A stretch of 64,000 nucleotides of DNA from Patiria miniata. Its lineage: Eukaryota > Echinodermata > Asteroidea > Valvatida > Asterinidae. The notes beneath the pieces were generated by a model. It was not told the DNA's origin and made no database searches. It saw only the letters and a list, made by a program, of their open reading frames with translations. The stretch is taken from contig NW_024037056.1 of NCBI RefSeq assembly GCF_015706575.1, positions 11,917,176-11,981,175 of the forward strand. Direction: 5' to 3'. A program made the position numbers and the translations under genes. This document shows positions 54,901-60,330 of the stretch, piece by piece. Position 1 is the stretch's first letter. Each line of letters starts with the position of its first letter.

Positions 54901-57900
54901 TTTGAGACATCATCTTTCATTGAAAAAAAAAACTTTTTCATTTTGCCAACGCGCATGGCTACGGCGACGCGCGCGCATACCAGAAACCGGAGACTTTTTT
55001 TTTTTGGCCTAATCACTGAGCTGTTTCTTCTTTTTGTTGGGGGGGGGAGGAGATTTGATGGTGGGGGGGGGGGTGGGGGAGAGGGGGTGGAGGTGGAATG
55101 GGCACTGAAAACAAGAACTTTCTTTTTTAGCTAAACAGACCACATGTACATGTAGCTAAACCTCTCCTACCAACAAAAACCCTTTACACCCCCCCCCCCC
55201 CAGGGCCTGACATCTCCCCGACATTCCCCACCCCACACCCACCCATACAAGTGTGTATTTGCCTGCAATCAGGTATCCCCTATTGTCCCTCTTTTGTTTG
55301 TACTTTTTAGGAAGACCTCCCACATGTTTTGTACACGAATCCAAATTGGAAACCTCTCGGGAATTGGGGACCCTACCGGTATTGTCCTCTATTGTTCAAC
55401 ATCCTCTACTGAATGCAGAATCCCCTACTGAATGCAGAGGACTCCTCAGTCCTCACCCCAACCAACACCCAAAAATGAGGGAAATGAAAGAGAAACCATC
55501 TGGGACTTATTATCACCCTTCCGCAGAACTCGCACAAGAATGGTGACACTAACTGTGAAACTCATTATTTTAGTCCACACATCCCACATTTAACTGTAAC
55601 AAGTAACAGCTCATGTCGGCTGCTTGACACTTAGCTCTAAACACCCCTTATTAATGACTAGCCAAGTGCCGATTTCATTTTGGTGTGGTGGCTACAACTG
55701 CAAGCAATACTGCAAATATGGGTCATTCTAGAAATTTGGGGTCCACTTTTTTCCCTGTCACATGTTCTTCTGAAATCTGTGACTTTATAACTCTGGTGCA
55801 ATCCTTATTGAATGCAGTCGTCCTCCAAGAGTGAACAGCAAACTACAGATAAAAAGTACCAAGGTAACAGGGACAGAAATGTCAGACTTTGGACCCTAAA
55901 TTTGTAGGATGACGCAAATTCCTTCCTCCGTGGCACATGCCTTTTAAAAAACCACTCTGGACCTTTAAGTTTTAACACATTAATTTCCTTGTCCTGTGTA
56001 TACATGTATGCATAAATATCAAATCACATCATGTCAGGGAAGTAGATAAACACTTCAAATATTATTACAGGATTCTACATGTATGAAAGGATACGAAACT
56101 ATGTAATTTACATCCGCTGAACATTCAATAAAAAAAATGAACTTGTGAACTGTGTGTTGAAATGAACTTGTGAAATGAGTTTAAAGGGAATGTACATCAT
56201 TGGTTTTTGCTGTAATTTTCAGAAATGAACTATTTGAAGGGTTACTATGATAGATCAAATATTGTTACACTGACATGTTTGAAGTTTTGTGTTCCAAAAT
56301 GCTGGAAAAACCAAGAAAAACACAAATGGTGAAGTAGTCTGGTTCCCTGACTCCACTAAAGATAAAATGGATCAATTTTTAGATGACGGAAATTTGTAAG
56401 GTAAAGGGAAGCAGTCTAGCTGGCCTGCACCCATTCATGAACATGTAACCATTAGCAAACAAACTTTTGGACTGAAAAAATGGTGAATTTAGAGCAGTAG
56501 TTGAAAAATAGTTAGGTTTTTCTTATGGTGGTCGGCCGACCACTGTTGGAAATTTATACAAAAACACAATTTTCTTGAATATGACTTCACACCAGGTGCC
56601 ATAATTTTACAGGATGTTTTAGACTGTCATTTACCAACATCCTAGTAAGGTATTTCATAAAAACTGGGTAGTTTTATTTTTCGATGTTTGCAAATGTTGT
56701 ATATTCCCTTTAAAGGGGCAGTAGGGCCTGAAATCACCAACAATTTTATGTTTTGGGATTGTTTTATTTACTGTATAAATCCTACTGTAGTTCAAAGGCC
56801 TGGTTGAAAGAAAACTAACCTAATGTCTTATTTATATCGTTCCTGACAAAAAACACACAAATCTGGTTGGTACATAAACATCGGACTCGGCAGACATTTT
56901 GTGGCATACGTATTTCTAGTCGTGTCCATTCAATGCACAATGGTACACGTTCGGTGTGTCAGCCTTCTGTGCAATATAACATCAAGCCCATATATTGGCC
57001 CTTGTCTCCAACAGGCGTGTACTGGTTCATCCTCAGCAGTGTTAATTGTATAGTCTACACGTTTTCTAATTATCACCGTTATATAACATGTAATAGTAAT
57101 AGGCATAACTTTTTCTTAATCTTAGGCGAAGTTAAAAAACCAACATGTTTCTCGTCCCCGCCCACTTCCTTTTTGGAGGCCGCCTGGATTTTTTTATTAT
57201 TTTTAATTTTTGAAAAATGCAGTAAAAAAACACAGAAAAAGTCCACAAATTCATCGGAAAATAAATTGTAGACCAATACAAGTCTAAATGACACTGTAAA
57301 TATGTTCAGTTCTCTTGTCCAACTTATCTTTCATTTTAAAAGTGTCTTTGAAGAGTGGAAACACAAACGGTTGCAGGCAATTTTTAAATGGCGGCCATCT
57401 TGAAACAAATAAAAAATAAAAAGCCCCGCTTCCTCCTTTTTTTCGTAAACCCGGACGAGAAACATGGGTTTTTTTTATTCGGCCTTAAGGCAATTAATAT
57501 TTAGCCGGGTAGGGCATAATGCAGAATTCAATATAAAAAAATGGGACATAAAAATATTTGTAATTTTATGGCAGTGGATTAGCCAGATCTGGCTTTCTTT
57601 TTAGTAAAGTATATTTTTTTCCCCAAAAAAAAATCCTCAAAAAAGAGCCACAAATCCGAAAAAAAGTGTAATACTCTGCAATTAAATATTGGAGTCAATT
57701 TAAAACACTAAACTTAAAGAAAAACATTCTTCATTTTTTGGGATGAAAAAAAAATCAAAAATTGTCAATAGCTGGGCTTGAACCGTACCAGGGATCTACG
57801 AGACAGACGCACAATCTACTCGTAATTTAATACGTTTTATAATGTAAGCCTACTCGTATACGAGTCTAAGCATGATAAGAGGGTGCTGTACAATCTAGCA

Positions 57901-58353
57901 GCCTGGCTGAATATCGTTTACTGAAAGAAAGAGTAATAAGTAGGCAATTTTTTCAACAAATTTTGAATGACTAAGCAGCACTGTTTACAAATTAAATGAA
58001 TCATTAAACAAACATTTTACAATGACACCATACATCCCCAACCCAACCCCCCTCCCCCCCCCCCAAAAAAAAATGTGTAACAATACAAATCAAATCATAT
58101 GAAAAGAAAATTAGGCTTTAGGCGTTCATTTCATGTGTTAAAAGTCGAAACCCCGCCCCCTCTTTTTTCAACACCGTCATCCCTGAAAATGAAACGTCAA
58201 ATCTCAGCCATACTCAAAGAACAACTCACCCAGCGTATTTCGACTCCCCGAAGTATTTCTGTGTCGATCCTCGTGTACCCTCTTCATGCCCTTCGCGGTG
58301 CGTTTGTCCAAGTTGTCACTCAGTCGCTTACCGACCACCATTTTGTGAGCCAT
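18815..58353 (-). CDS. TMCC: TMCC-family transmembrane and coiled-coil protein, complete, 13 coding exons
   Basis: Coding exons in order: 58353-58230, 44675-44565, 37144-36958, 29343-29148, 26163-25974, 25529-25304, 23954-23910, 21762-21683, 21428-21356, 20858-20675, 20188-19967, 19273-19095, 18950-18815. They total 1,953 nt, 650 aa plus TGA, with every junction in phase (human TMCC1 is about 653 aa). Seen: LKGLFHRKK and [14 protein letters not shown] (N-terminal blocks); coiled coil [17 protein letters not shown] through [21 protein letters not shown] and [20 protein letters not shown]; a second coiled coil [16 protein letters not shown]; then two membrane spans (about 575-598 and 609-624). 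Known for the family: ER membrane proteins that oligomerise and act at ER junctions and ER-endosome contacts. One gene here probably stands for vertebrate TMCC1, TMCC2 and TMCC3; which paralogue it equals cannot be decided. Confidence 0.95.
19095..19273 (-). other. TMCC: TMCC coding exon 12, coiled-coil end and first membrane span (residues 547-605)
   Basis: It encodes [34 protein letters not shown] and the hydrophobic [20 protein letters not shown]. The acceptor CTTGTTTCAG lies only about 35 nt from the end of a 21-bp satellite that fills the preceding intron. Confidence 0.95.
19308..19945. repeat. 21-bp satellite filling a TMCC intron
   Basis: About 30 copies of GACTCGAGACTTGACCAGAGT occupy nearly all of the 693-nt intron between exons 11 and 12. 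The 21-bp period is a multiple of three, so long reading frames (TLVKSRV-like on minus) run through it. Read from exon 11 the retained intron meets a TGA within 13 codons, so it is not a hidden exon in that frame. Confidence 0.92.
19967..20188 (-). other. TMCC: TMCC coding exon 11, second coiled coil (residues 473-546)
   Basis: The exon encodes [55 protein letters not shown] and the end QCQTR. It is the best match to the human block YRCERLEEQLNDLTELHQNE. Phase 0 at both ends, donor GTGGGT. Confidence 0.96.
20226..20640 (+). mobile_element. tRNA-derived SINE, near-complete copy
   Basis: The head has an A-box-like TGGCCTCGTGG and B-box-like GGTTTGAGTCC spaced as in a tRNA gene. Next come CCTTGGGCAAGACACTTTGT, CCCAGGAGTAAATGGGTACC, GCTGCTGCAG and a tail GAAGCGCTTTGCG ending at ACATTATTATT. 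It lies in the intron between TMCC exons 10 and 11. Confidence 0.75.
20675..20858 (-). other. TMCC: TMCC coding exon 10 (residues 411-472)
   Basis: The exon lies between TTTACCTCAG and GTATTT. It encodes [15 protein letters not shown], then the start of the second coiled coil, [20 protein letters not shown], equivalent to the LEELREIKE region of vertebrate TMCCs. Confidence 0.92.
20930..21045 (+). mobile_element. SINE fragment
   Basis: GGTTCGAATGAAAGC followed by GTGTCCTTGGGCAAGACAC, the B-box and conserved box of the family at 20226-20640; both ends are eroded. Confidence 0.5.
21356..21428 (-). other. TMCC: TMCC coding exon 9 (residues 387-410)
   Basis: The 73-nt exon between GTTTTTCAG and GTAAGT encodes an acidic linker ([20 protein letters not shown]). 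The block is weakly conserved in the family. Skipping it would shift the frame, because 73 is not divisible by 3. Confidence 0.85.
21683..21762 (-). other. TMCC: TMCC coding exon 8 with KFGSADNI motif (residues 360-386)
   Basis: It encodes [20 protein letters not shown] followed by DNIDNT, the TMCC-family signature ([22 protein letters not shown] in human). It is flanked by TATAATACAG and GTAAGC. Confidence 0.95.
21763..23909 (-). other. TMCC intron 7
   Basis: Noncoding. AT-rich with TACATG runs (22725-22755), a SINE fragment (about 23490-23590) and a piece of the GGATTTTG-type element (about 23690-23815). No other exon recognised. Confidence 0.7.
23490..23590 (+). mobile_element. SINE fragment
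   Basis: GTTGTGTCCTTGGGCAAGCC followed by ACTTTACCCCCATTTTGCTC and TCCAACC matches the box of the tRNA-derived SINE family. Confidence 0.5.
23910..23954 (-). other. TMCC: TMCC coding exon 7, 45-nt small exon (residues 345-359)
   Basis: It encodes [14 protein letters not shown], matching the glycine-rich block after the first coiled coil in vertebrate TMCC1 and TMCC2 (NVRAGISGFGG). It is flanked by CTATTTCAG and GTAAGT. At 45 nt it is easily missed by automatic annotation. Confidence 0.9.
24570..24767. repeat. Compound palindrome with ~78-nt arms
   Basis: The left arm 24570-24647 (starts CAAATAATGAATG) is the near-exact reverse complement of the right arm 24690-24767. Between them sits a third, direct copy of about 35 nt of the arm (GTGCAATGGTAAGAATAATT, 24650 on). 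This looks like a foldback element with an internal partial duplication. Confidence 0.8.
25304..25529 (-). other. TMCC: TMCC coding exon 6, central coiled coil (residues 270-344)
   Basis: The most conserved exon: [56 protein letters not shown]. It ends in phase 2 with GTAAGA. Codon choice is strongly GC-biased compared with the flanking introns, consistent with a constrained coding exon. Confidence 0.96.
25690..25870 (+). mobile_element. SINE copy between TMCC exons 5 and 6
   Basis: GGGTGCGAGCCCCGCC (B-box region), TTGTGCCCTTGAGTAAGGCG, CCAGGTGTTAAATGGGTACC and GTGGAGGAGGTGTGGCGATC, the same architecture as the family at 20226-20640. Confidence 0.6.
25974..26163 (-). other. TMCC: TMCC coding exon 5 (residues 207-269)
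   Basis: The exon lies between TTTCCACACAG and GTAAGA. It encodes [20 protein letters not shown] and an acidic linker, then the start of the first coiled coil ([20 protein letters not shown]). It aligns with the segment before DDNVAEYLKL in vertebrate TMCCs. Confidence 0.92.
26820..27128 (-). mobile_element. tRNA-derived SINE, second subfamily
   Basis: Read on minus it begins with a tRNA-like head: A-box TGGCCTAGCGG then TTAAGAGCACCG, and B-box GGTTCGAGCCC. This is followed by TGTGCCCTTAAGCAAGGCAC, CGGATGGGATGTAAAAACG and AAAAGAACCCAGTAACACTT. The long tail distinguishes it from the 20226-20640 copy. Confidence 0.7.
27760..28012 (+). mobile_element. piggyBac-like MITE, copy 3, left-truncated
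   Basis: It matches copy 2 from AAGCAGGATTGACTG through TTTGACTAGTCACAGTGCTT to GCAGGAGGGTTAA (TTAA at 28009-28012). The left TTAACCCTCC end is missing and replaced by TACATG repeat. Confidence 0.6.
28755..29090 (+). repeat. Dispersed ~330-bp repeat, copy near TMCC exon 4
   Basis: Shares order and sequence with 34425-34760: GTGGGAT-AAAATCCGGATTTTT, AAACCGGATATT, GGAACATCC, CCATGGTCTCTGATTGT, CACTTGCT-GTGGT, CAGAGAGTTCCC-like. Same orientation, estimated 70-80% alike. No coding capacity recognised. Confidence 0.65.
29148..29343 (-). other. TMCC: TMCC coding exon 4 (residues 141-206)
   Basis: The exon begins after TGTAAAATCAG in phase 2 and encodes [16 protein letters not shown] and a charged, low-complexity stretch ending QVDFVH. 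Two donors overlap at the end: GTACAT and, six nt later, GTAAGC. The second is far stronger and keeps phase 0; use of the first would drop two residues (VH). Confidence 0.88.
32047..32380. repeat. Recent 167-bp tandem duplication
   Basis: Two almost identical units start at 32047 and 32214 with CCTGTTTCAAAAGCACAAAA and end with CACTTCAAGAAAATTATT. I see only single-base differences (AAAA against CAAA after TTCC), so the duplication is young or recently homogenised. Confidence 0.9.
33487..33925. repeat. Diverged direct pair
   Basis: Two ~200-bp halves share GTGGGA-AC-AC, GGGAACT-CTAGAAAGG, ACAAG-TCCCAAATGGGAAT, CTTAAAA-CCAAC-AT, ATAGAATT-GGATC and TCCTGC-A-GGGA-TGAAATTT in the same order. Probably an old tandem duplication. 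Confidence 0.6.
34425..34760 (+). repeat. Dispersed ~330-bp repeat, second copy
   Basis: Partner of 28755-29090, 5.7 kb away in the same intron set and in the same orientation; a short TACATG insertion interrupts it near 34643. Confidence 0.65.
35177..35703. mobile_element. TTAA-flanked MITE family A, copy 1
   Basis: Bounded by TTAA at both ends. It runs from AAATGTACATCATTGG to TGCAAATGTTGTATTTTCCC. Internal landmarks are CTGGTTCCCTTACT, the palindrome GTGGTCGGCCGACCAC, and CACACCAGGTGCCATAATTT. Two more full copies (39706-40217, 56181-56713) share termini TTAAAGGGAATGTACA. Confidence 0.75.
36789..36906 (+). mobile_element. Short GGATTTTG-type repeat ending GGTTAGGGTTAA
   Basis: CATCCAAAATCAGCCTC through GGATTTTGGAGGATTTGGG to GGTTAGGGTTAATTAA. 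A reverse copy is at about 62046-62150 and a rearranged one at about 23690-23815. It lies about 50 nt beyond TMCC exon 3. Confidence 0.6.
36958..37144 (-). other. TMCC: TMCC coding exon 3 (residues 80-140)
   Basis: The exon lies between ATTTTTTGCAG and [16 protein letters not shown] opens it, and [20 protein letters not shown] then [12 protein letters not shown] closes it. These match the N-terminal conserved blocks of vertebrate TMCC2 ([26 protein letters not shown]). Confidence 0.92.
38810..39319. mobile_element. Foldback element with mariner-like ends
   Basis: The two halves are diverged reverse complements over about 235 nt each: TACAGGGCGAGTA with CCCAAATGG-AGGACCA on the left, and TGGTCCTACCATTTGGG with TACTCACCCTGTA on the right. 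Ends TACAGGGTG flanked by TA fit the Tc1/mariner superfamily. No transposase. Confidence 0.7.
39706..40217. mobile_element. TTAA-flanked MITE family A, copy 2
   Basis: TTAAAGGGAATGTACAACAT at the left is the inverted repeat of GCAAATGTTGTATCTTCCCTTTAA's first 20 bases at the right. It has the same internal landmarks as copy 1, including TGGTCGGCCGACCA. Confidence 0.8.
40995..41250 (-). CDS. Possible alternative first exon of TMCC
   Basis: On minus an ATG at 41250 opens 85 codons (cysteine-bearing: [40 protein letters not shown]) and runs into a perfect donor T|GTAAGTGAG at 40995 in phase 1. TMCC exon 3 (37144) needs exactly phase 1 upstream, so splicing would give ...[17 protein letters not shown] content and frame length exceed the surroundings. 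I recognise no homolog. It could instead be part of an internal exon, or chance; the donor and phase match are the only positive evidence. Confidence 0.33.
43439..43904. mobile_element. TTAA-flanked MITE family B, copy 1
   Basis: TTAAAGGTAGCGTCCATCAT at the left against GATGGACTGTACCTTTAA at the right. The body holds TTTGTTCGTTTGAAGCAACA and ATCTCGATTTCAAATCAAAA. Copy 2 is at 47749-48150. Confidence 0.78.
44222..44429. repeat. 69-bp tandem repeat, three units
   Basis: Units start at 44222, 44291 and 44360 with TTAGTTTATTCTGAGAGCGC and differ by only a few bases (GAGCATC, GTGCGTC, GAGCGTC). They are unusually CpG-rich for this DNA. The 69-bp period is 23 codons, which keeps a frame open on minus, but no splice or family support exists. 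It lies about 135 nt past TMCC exon 2 in its intron. Confidence 0.93.
44565..44675 (-). other. TMCC: TMCC coding exon 2 (residues 42-79)
   Basis: The exon lies between TTTCTTTCTAG and GTAAGT. It encodes [20 protein letters not shown] and a Pro/Ser-rich tail, probably disordered and phosphorylatable. It is GC-richer than the intron around it. Confidence 0.85.
46714..46869. mobile_element. Small element with inverted ends ATCAGGCATGCAACT
   Basis: ATCAGGCATGCAACT at 46718-46732 is the exact reverse complement of AGTTGCATGCCTGAT at 46851-46865. AAAACGAGGAAATC is repeated inside. Size about 150 bp; no target duplication established. Confidence 0.5.
47749..48150. mobile_element. TTAA-flanked MITE family B, copy 2
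   Basis: Begins TTAAAGGTATAGTCCATCAT and ends CAAATGATGGACTCTGGCTTTAA minus its last bases; 402 bp. The shared interior with copy 1 is colinear, and the right part differs. Confidence 0.78.
48971..49339 (+). mobile_element. TAA-flanked PIF/Harbinger-like MITE, copy 1
   Basis: Ends GGCC(A)n-TCTCCGGTTTCTGGTATG and the inverted CATACCAGAAACCGGAGAC-(T)n-GGCC. TAA precedes the first base and follows the last. A TWA 3-bp target duplication is the PIF/Harbinger rule. A copy in inverse orientation is at 54643-55009. No transposase ORF. Confidence 0.75.
50558..50633 (+). tRNA. tRNA-like sequence, probably a pseudogene or SINE head
   Basis: A-box-like TGGTCAAGTGG and B-box GGTTCGAGTCC at tRNA spacing, with a perfect T-arm (GTGGG-TTCGAGT-CCCAC) and a T-run right after. 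The acceptor stem (AGCTTGG against CCGAATG) mispairs at two positions and the anticodon stem is imperfect, so a functional tRNA is unlikely. No SINE body follows it. Confidence 0.35.
51230..51609 (+). mobile_element. TAA-flanked PIF/Harbinger-like MITE, diverged copy
   Basis: Ends GGCC-A-run-TCGGTCTCTGGTCAG and CTGACCACAGACCGAA-T/G run-GGCC, flanked by TAA on both sides. The interior is unlike 48971-49339 and holds ACACCAAGGCAAAT repeats, so it is a relative sharing only termini. Confidence 0.65.
52604..52680. repeat. 13-bp tandem repeat
   Basis: About five to six units of CCTTGTATTGCAA, with late units reading CCCTGAATTGCAA. Confidence 0.85.
54643..55009 (-). mobile_element. TAA-flanked PIF/Harbinger-like MITE, copy 2 (inverted)
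   Basis: Reverse-orientation partner of 48971-49339 with the same interior (GTGCAGCAGCAGGATTCCAG, AAAGATGATGTCTCAAAACC on the other strand). TAA on both sides. Confidence 0.75.
55038..55100 (+). repeat. G-rich tract with several runs of four or more G
   Basis: Runs of 5-11 G separated by short A/T/G spacers, a pattern that could fold as a G-quadruplex; a C-run follows at about 55189-55203. Confidence 0.7.
55718..55915. mobile_element. Short element with inverted ends around TTTGGGGTCCA
   Basis: GGGTCATTCTAGAAATTTGG at the left is the approximate reverse complement of CTAAATTTGTAGGATGACGC at the right. A related left half (GGTCATTCTATAAATTTGGG) occurs at 37208-37325. Confidence 0.55.
56181..56713. 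mobile_element. TTAA-flanked MITE family A, copy 3
   Basis: TTAAAGGGAATGTACATCAT to GTTGTATATTCCCTTTAA, 533 bp, with GTGGTCGGCCGACCAC inside. Closest to copy 1 (35177-35703). Confidence 0.8.
57125..57484. mobile_element. TTA-flanked PIF/Harbinger-like MITE
   Basis: The left end GGCGAAGTTAAAAAACC with ACATGTTTCTCGTCC and the right end GGACGAGAAACATGGG with ATTCGGCC are inverted repeats of about 36 nt. TTA lies on both sides (57122-57124, 57485-57487). The interior has no ORF of note. Confidence 0.65.
58230..58353 (-). other. TMCC: TMCC coding exon 1 (residues 1-41)
   Basis: ATG GCT CAC opens the frame, with an in-frame TAG 27 nt upstream (58378-58380), so the N terminus is bounded. A second Met at codon 5 (AAAATGG) has the better context and may also start translation. 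The exon ends CTGG|GTGAGT in phase 1, matching the AT that opens exon 2 (GAT, Asp42). Confidence 0.8.
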
Positions 58354-59235
58354 TTGAAAGCCCAATTTCGGCAACGTCTACACCAATCAGTCACCCACAC
58401 AACAAGCACGCATCACTTTCTTGAGTGGTTTCTCTTACAAAGCTGCATAGCTATTTGACACTTTAATGACCCTGTTATCTCGCAAGATTTCCAGCGAACT
58501 ATGGTTTCGCACAATAAGGCTGTGCAGTATTACTTGATCTTTGACCCGAATATCCAAAACCGTCAGGATGACTTTTTGAGCACATACGCAGTTCACCATT
58601 CCAACAACCTGTGATTTTATTTTGGCCTAGGTTTATTTATTTAGGGCAGGATTGTACATAATACGCATGCGCTTCTAGTTACAGGTCACCAAAAATGAAT
58701 TATTCATGATTTGTTGACAGCTAGACGTAGACAAGTTTCCAGTCCTTCCGTCATCGATTCTGACTTCGAATTAAGTAAATATTAATTGATAACCAGATCC
58801 TCTTCTTCCTTTTTACTGAACCTTAAATGGAGTATACCTTTAATGTTCTATTGAATATTTAATGAGTTTCGGTACGCTAGATGTCGACTTAAAGCACAGA
58901 GGGAGAGTGCTTAAAACATAAACTGCGTGCGGACTTGTACAAGTTAAGTTTAGTAACTTAATGAATATTCAATGTAATATAAATATTCAGTATATACAAC
59001 CTTCATCCTTTGTCGATAATCTTGTTAGTTGATAAGTTGATTTTATCACAAAAATCCATACAACAAACACATTTTATACTTTTTAAAAACTACATATTAA
59101 TAACGAATATTTTTACTTGTAATTCAAGTAAAATTATTTGAATACCATTATTGGATTTTTTTTCTTTGTTGTACAATCTTGAAAGAGACGTAAATCACAT
59201 GATAAATTTAACTTTCATCGTTCACGTTCGCCAAA

Positions 59236-59255
59236 ACATGCTTGCACAGCAGGAT
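59236..59255 (+). other. Candidate RagC/D first coding exon, model A
   Basis: ATG CTT GCA CAG CAG GAT G (ATG at about 59237) is followed by donor GTAAGA. It fits only if the acceptor at 60188 is used (phase 1), giving [15 protein letters not shown]. With the stronger acceptor at 60178 the frame hits TGA at once. Competes with model B at 59811. Confidence 0.25.
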
Positions 59256-59810
59256 GGTAAGAAATATGGTTTAAAATTTCACTATTTGTAGGATAGTAAT
59301 TGTTATGGATTATCAGCCGGGAAAAATGTGAAAATGTGTAAATAAACCAATTATGGAAAGATTGTGTAATTTTGGTTTTGTTTGGGTTTGGTTGTCGTCT
59401 TCAAGTTTCAACATGTTCAACTTCACTTCTTCAGCTAGTTCATCCATCAACTTCAATTTCAACTTCAAGTTGTTGATTGTTGATTGTCATGATTGTAAGT
59501 GGTGTGTTGACTTGAATTAACCCTAGGACTATGGTCTTACACGTAAGACCCATACTAAGATAGACATATCAACGCGAACATGCTGTACACTCCACGAATA
59601 ATAATATATGGAAATGAGTCTTGGAGCGGCCGCTGTATATTTTCTAGGGCGATTGTCATGATTCATTGTGTAGTGACACTAGTGTCATGAGTGTAGGGCC
59701 CGGTCCCTAGTATAAGGGAACAAAATCCACTTTAAAATTATTGGACCTACAAAACTAGTTGGCGACATTCTCAATAAACAGGTATATCATAAATAGACCC
59801 GAAAATAAAG

Positions 59811-59834
59811 ATGGCGATCACCGCGCGATGTACT
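59811..59834 (+). other. Candidate RagC/D first coding exon, model B
   Basis: AAAGATGGCG is an excellent start context. ATG plus seven codons runs to donor GTGAGC in phase 0, which fits the canonical acceptor at 60178 and gives [18 protein letters not shown]. The intron would be 344 nt. Neither model has conservation support for the first residues. Confidence 0.3.
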
Positions 59835-60178
59835 GTGAGCACGCACTGTGCGCTGAATCGCAAGGCACAAACCGCGCAGGCAAATCGTGATTTCTACCCC
59901 TGAAAGAAACTGTTCAAAATTGCAAAACAGGTGTCAAATAGAATTGAGAGAAGTCTGCTTTTGATTGTAAATGTGATTTTTGAGCAATAAAAAACATTTT
60001 TGACTCTAATTTGATCAAAACAAAATATTATATTTATTCCCAGTGAGAATTTGATCCCAAAGAATTACATGTACCTTTGCAAAATTCCAAACTCAGTGAG
60101 CATTCTTAAGATAATGGTCAAACATTTTTAAAGAAGTACAAAAAAAAAGAGGTACATACATTTTTGTTTCTGTTCCAG

Positions 60179-60330
60179 TCTTTTGAAGACGAAGAGTTTG
60201 TTGGAGGGTATAGCGCCCTCGTTGGGTCCTTCCCCAAAGACTTCGGCTACGGACCGGACGACCACAATGCTGAGGTGGGGGCTGCATCTGCCGACACCAA
60301 GCCACGGATCCTGCTGATGGGACTCCGGAG
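60179..60330 (+). other. RRAGC: RagC/D exon with N-terminal block and start of P-loop
   Basis: After TTCTGTTCCAG the frame reads [20 protein letters not shown] through PRILLMGLR and stops AG|GTAGGG in phase 2, splitting the P-loop arginine. A second AG ten nt in (60188) would give a phase-1 start at 60189. Confidence 0.9.

Larger units (their letters stand above)
44676..58229 (-). other. TMCC intron 1 (13.5 kb)
   Basis: The largest intron and the main transposon store: MITE family B copy 2, family A copy 3 and a fragment (about 49635-49840), three TAA-flanked elements (48971, 51230, 54643), a TTA-flanked one (57125), a tRNA-like sequence (about 50560), a 13-bp satellite (about 52604-52680) and G or C homopolymer tracts near 46260, 46386, 55038-55100 and 55189. 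A large first intron would typically hold regulatory sites; none identified. Confidence 0.7.
58354..60178. promoter_or_regulatory. Head-to-head gap between TMCC and RagC/D, probable shared promoter region
   Basis: TMCC is transcribed leftward from here and RagC/D rightward; the first ATG candidates are 0.9-1.5 kb apart. A CCAAT box (58383-58387) lies about 30 nt upstream of the TMCC ATG, and a CpG-containing patch with AAAGATGGCG lies at 59807-59900. No TATA box at a convincing distance. Directional or bidirectional use is inference. Confidence 0.5.

Noticed and set aside
58099..58458. Plus-strand 119-codon reading frame
   Set aside because: Antisense shadow of TMCC exon 1; the minus strand gives an in-phase exon with donor, upstream stop and matching downstream exons.
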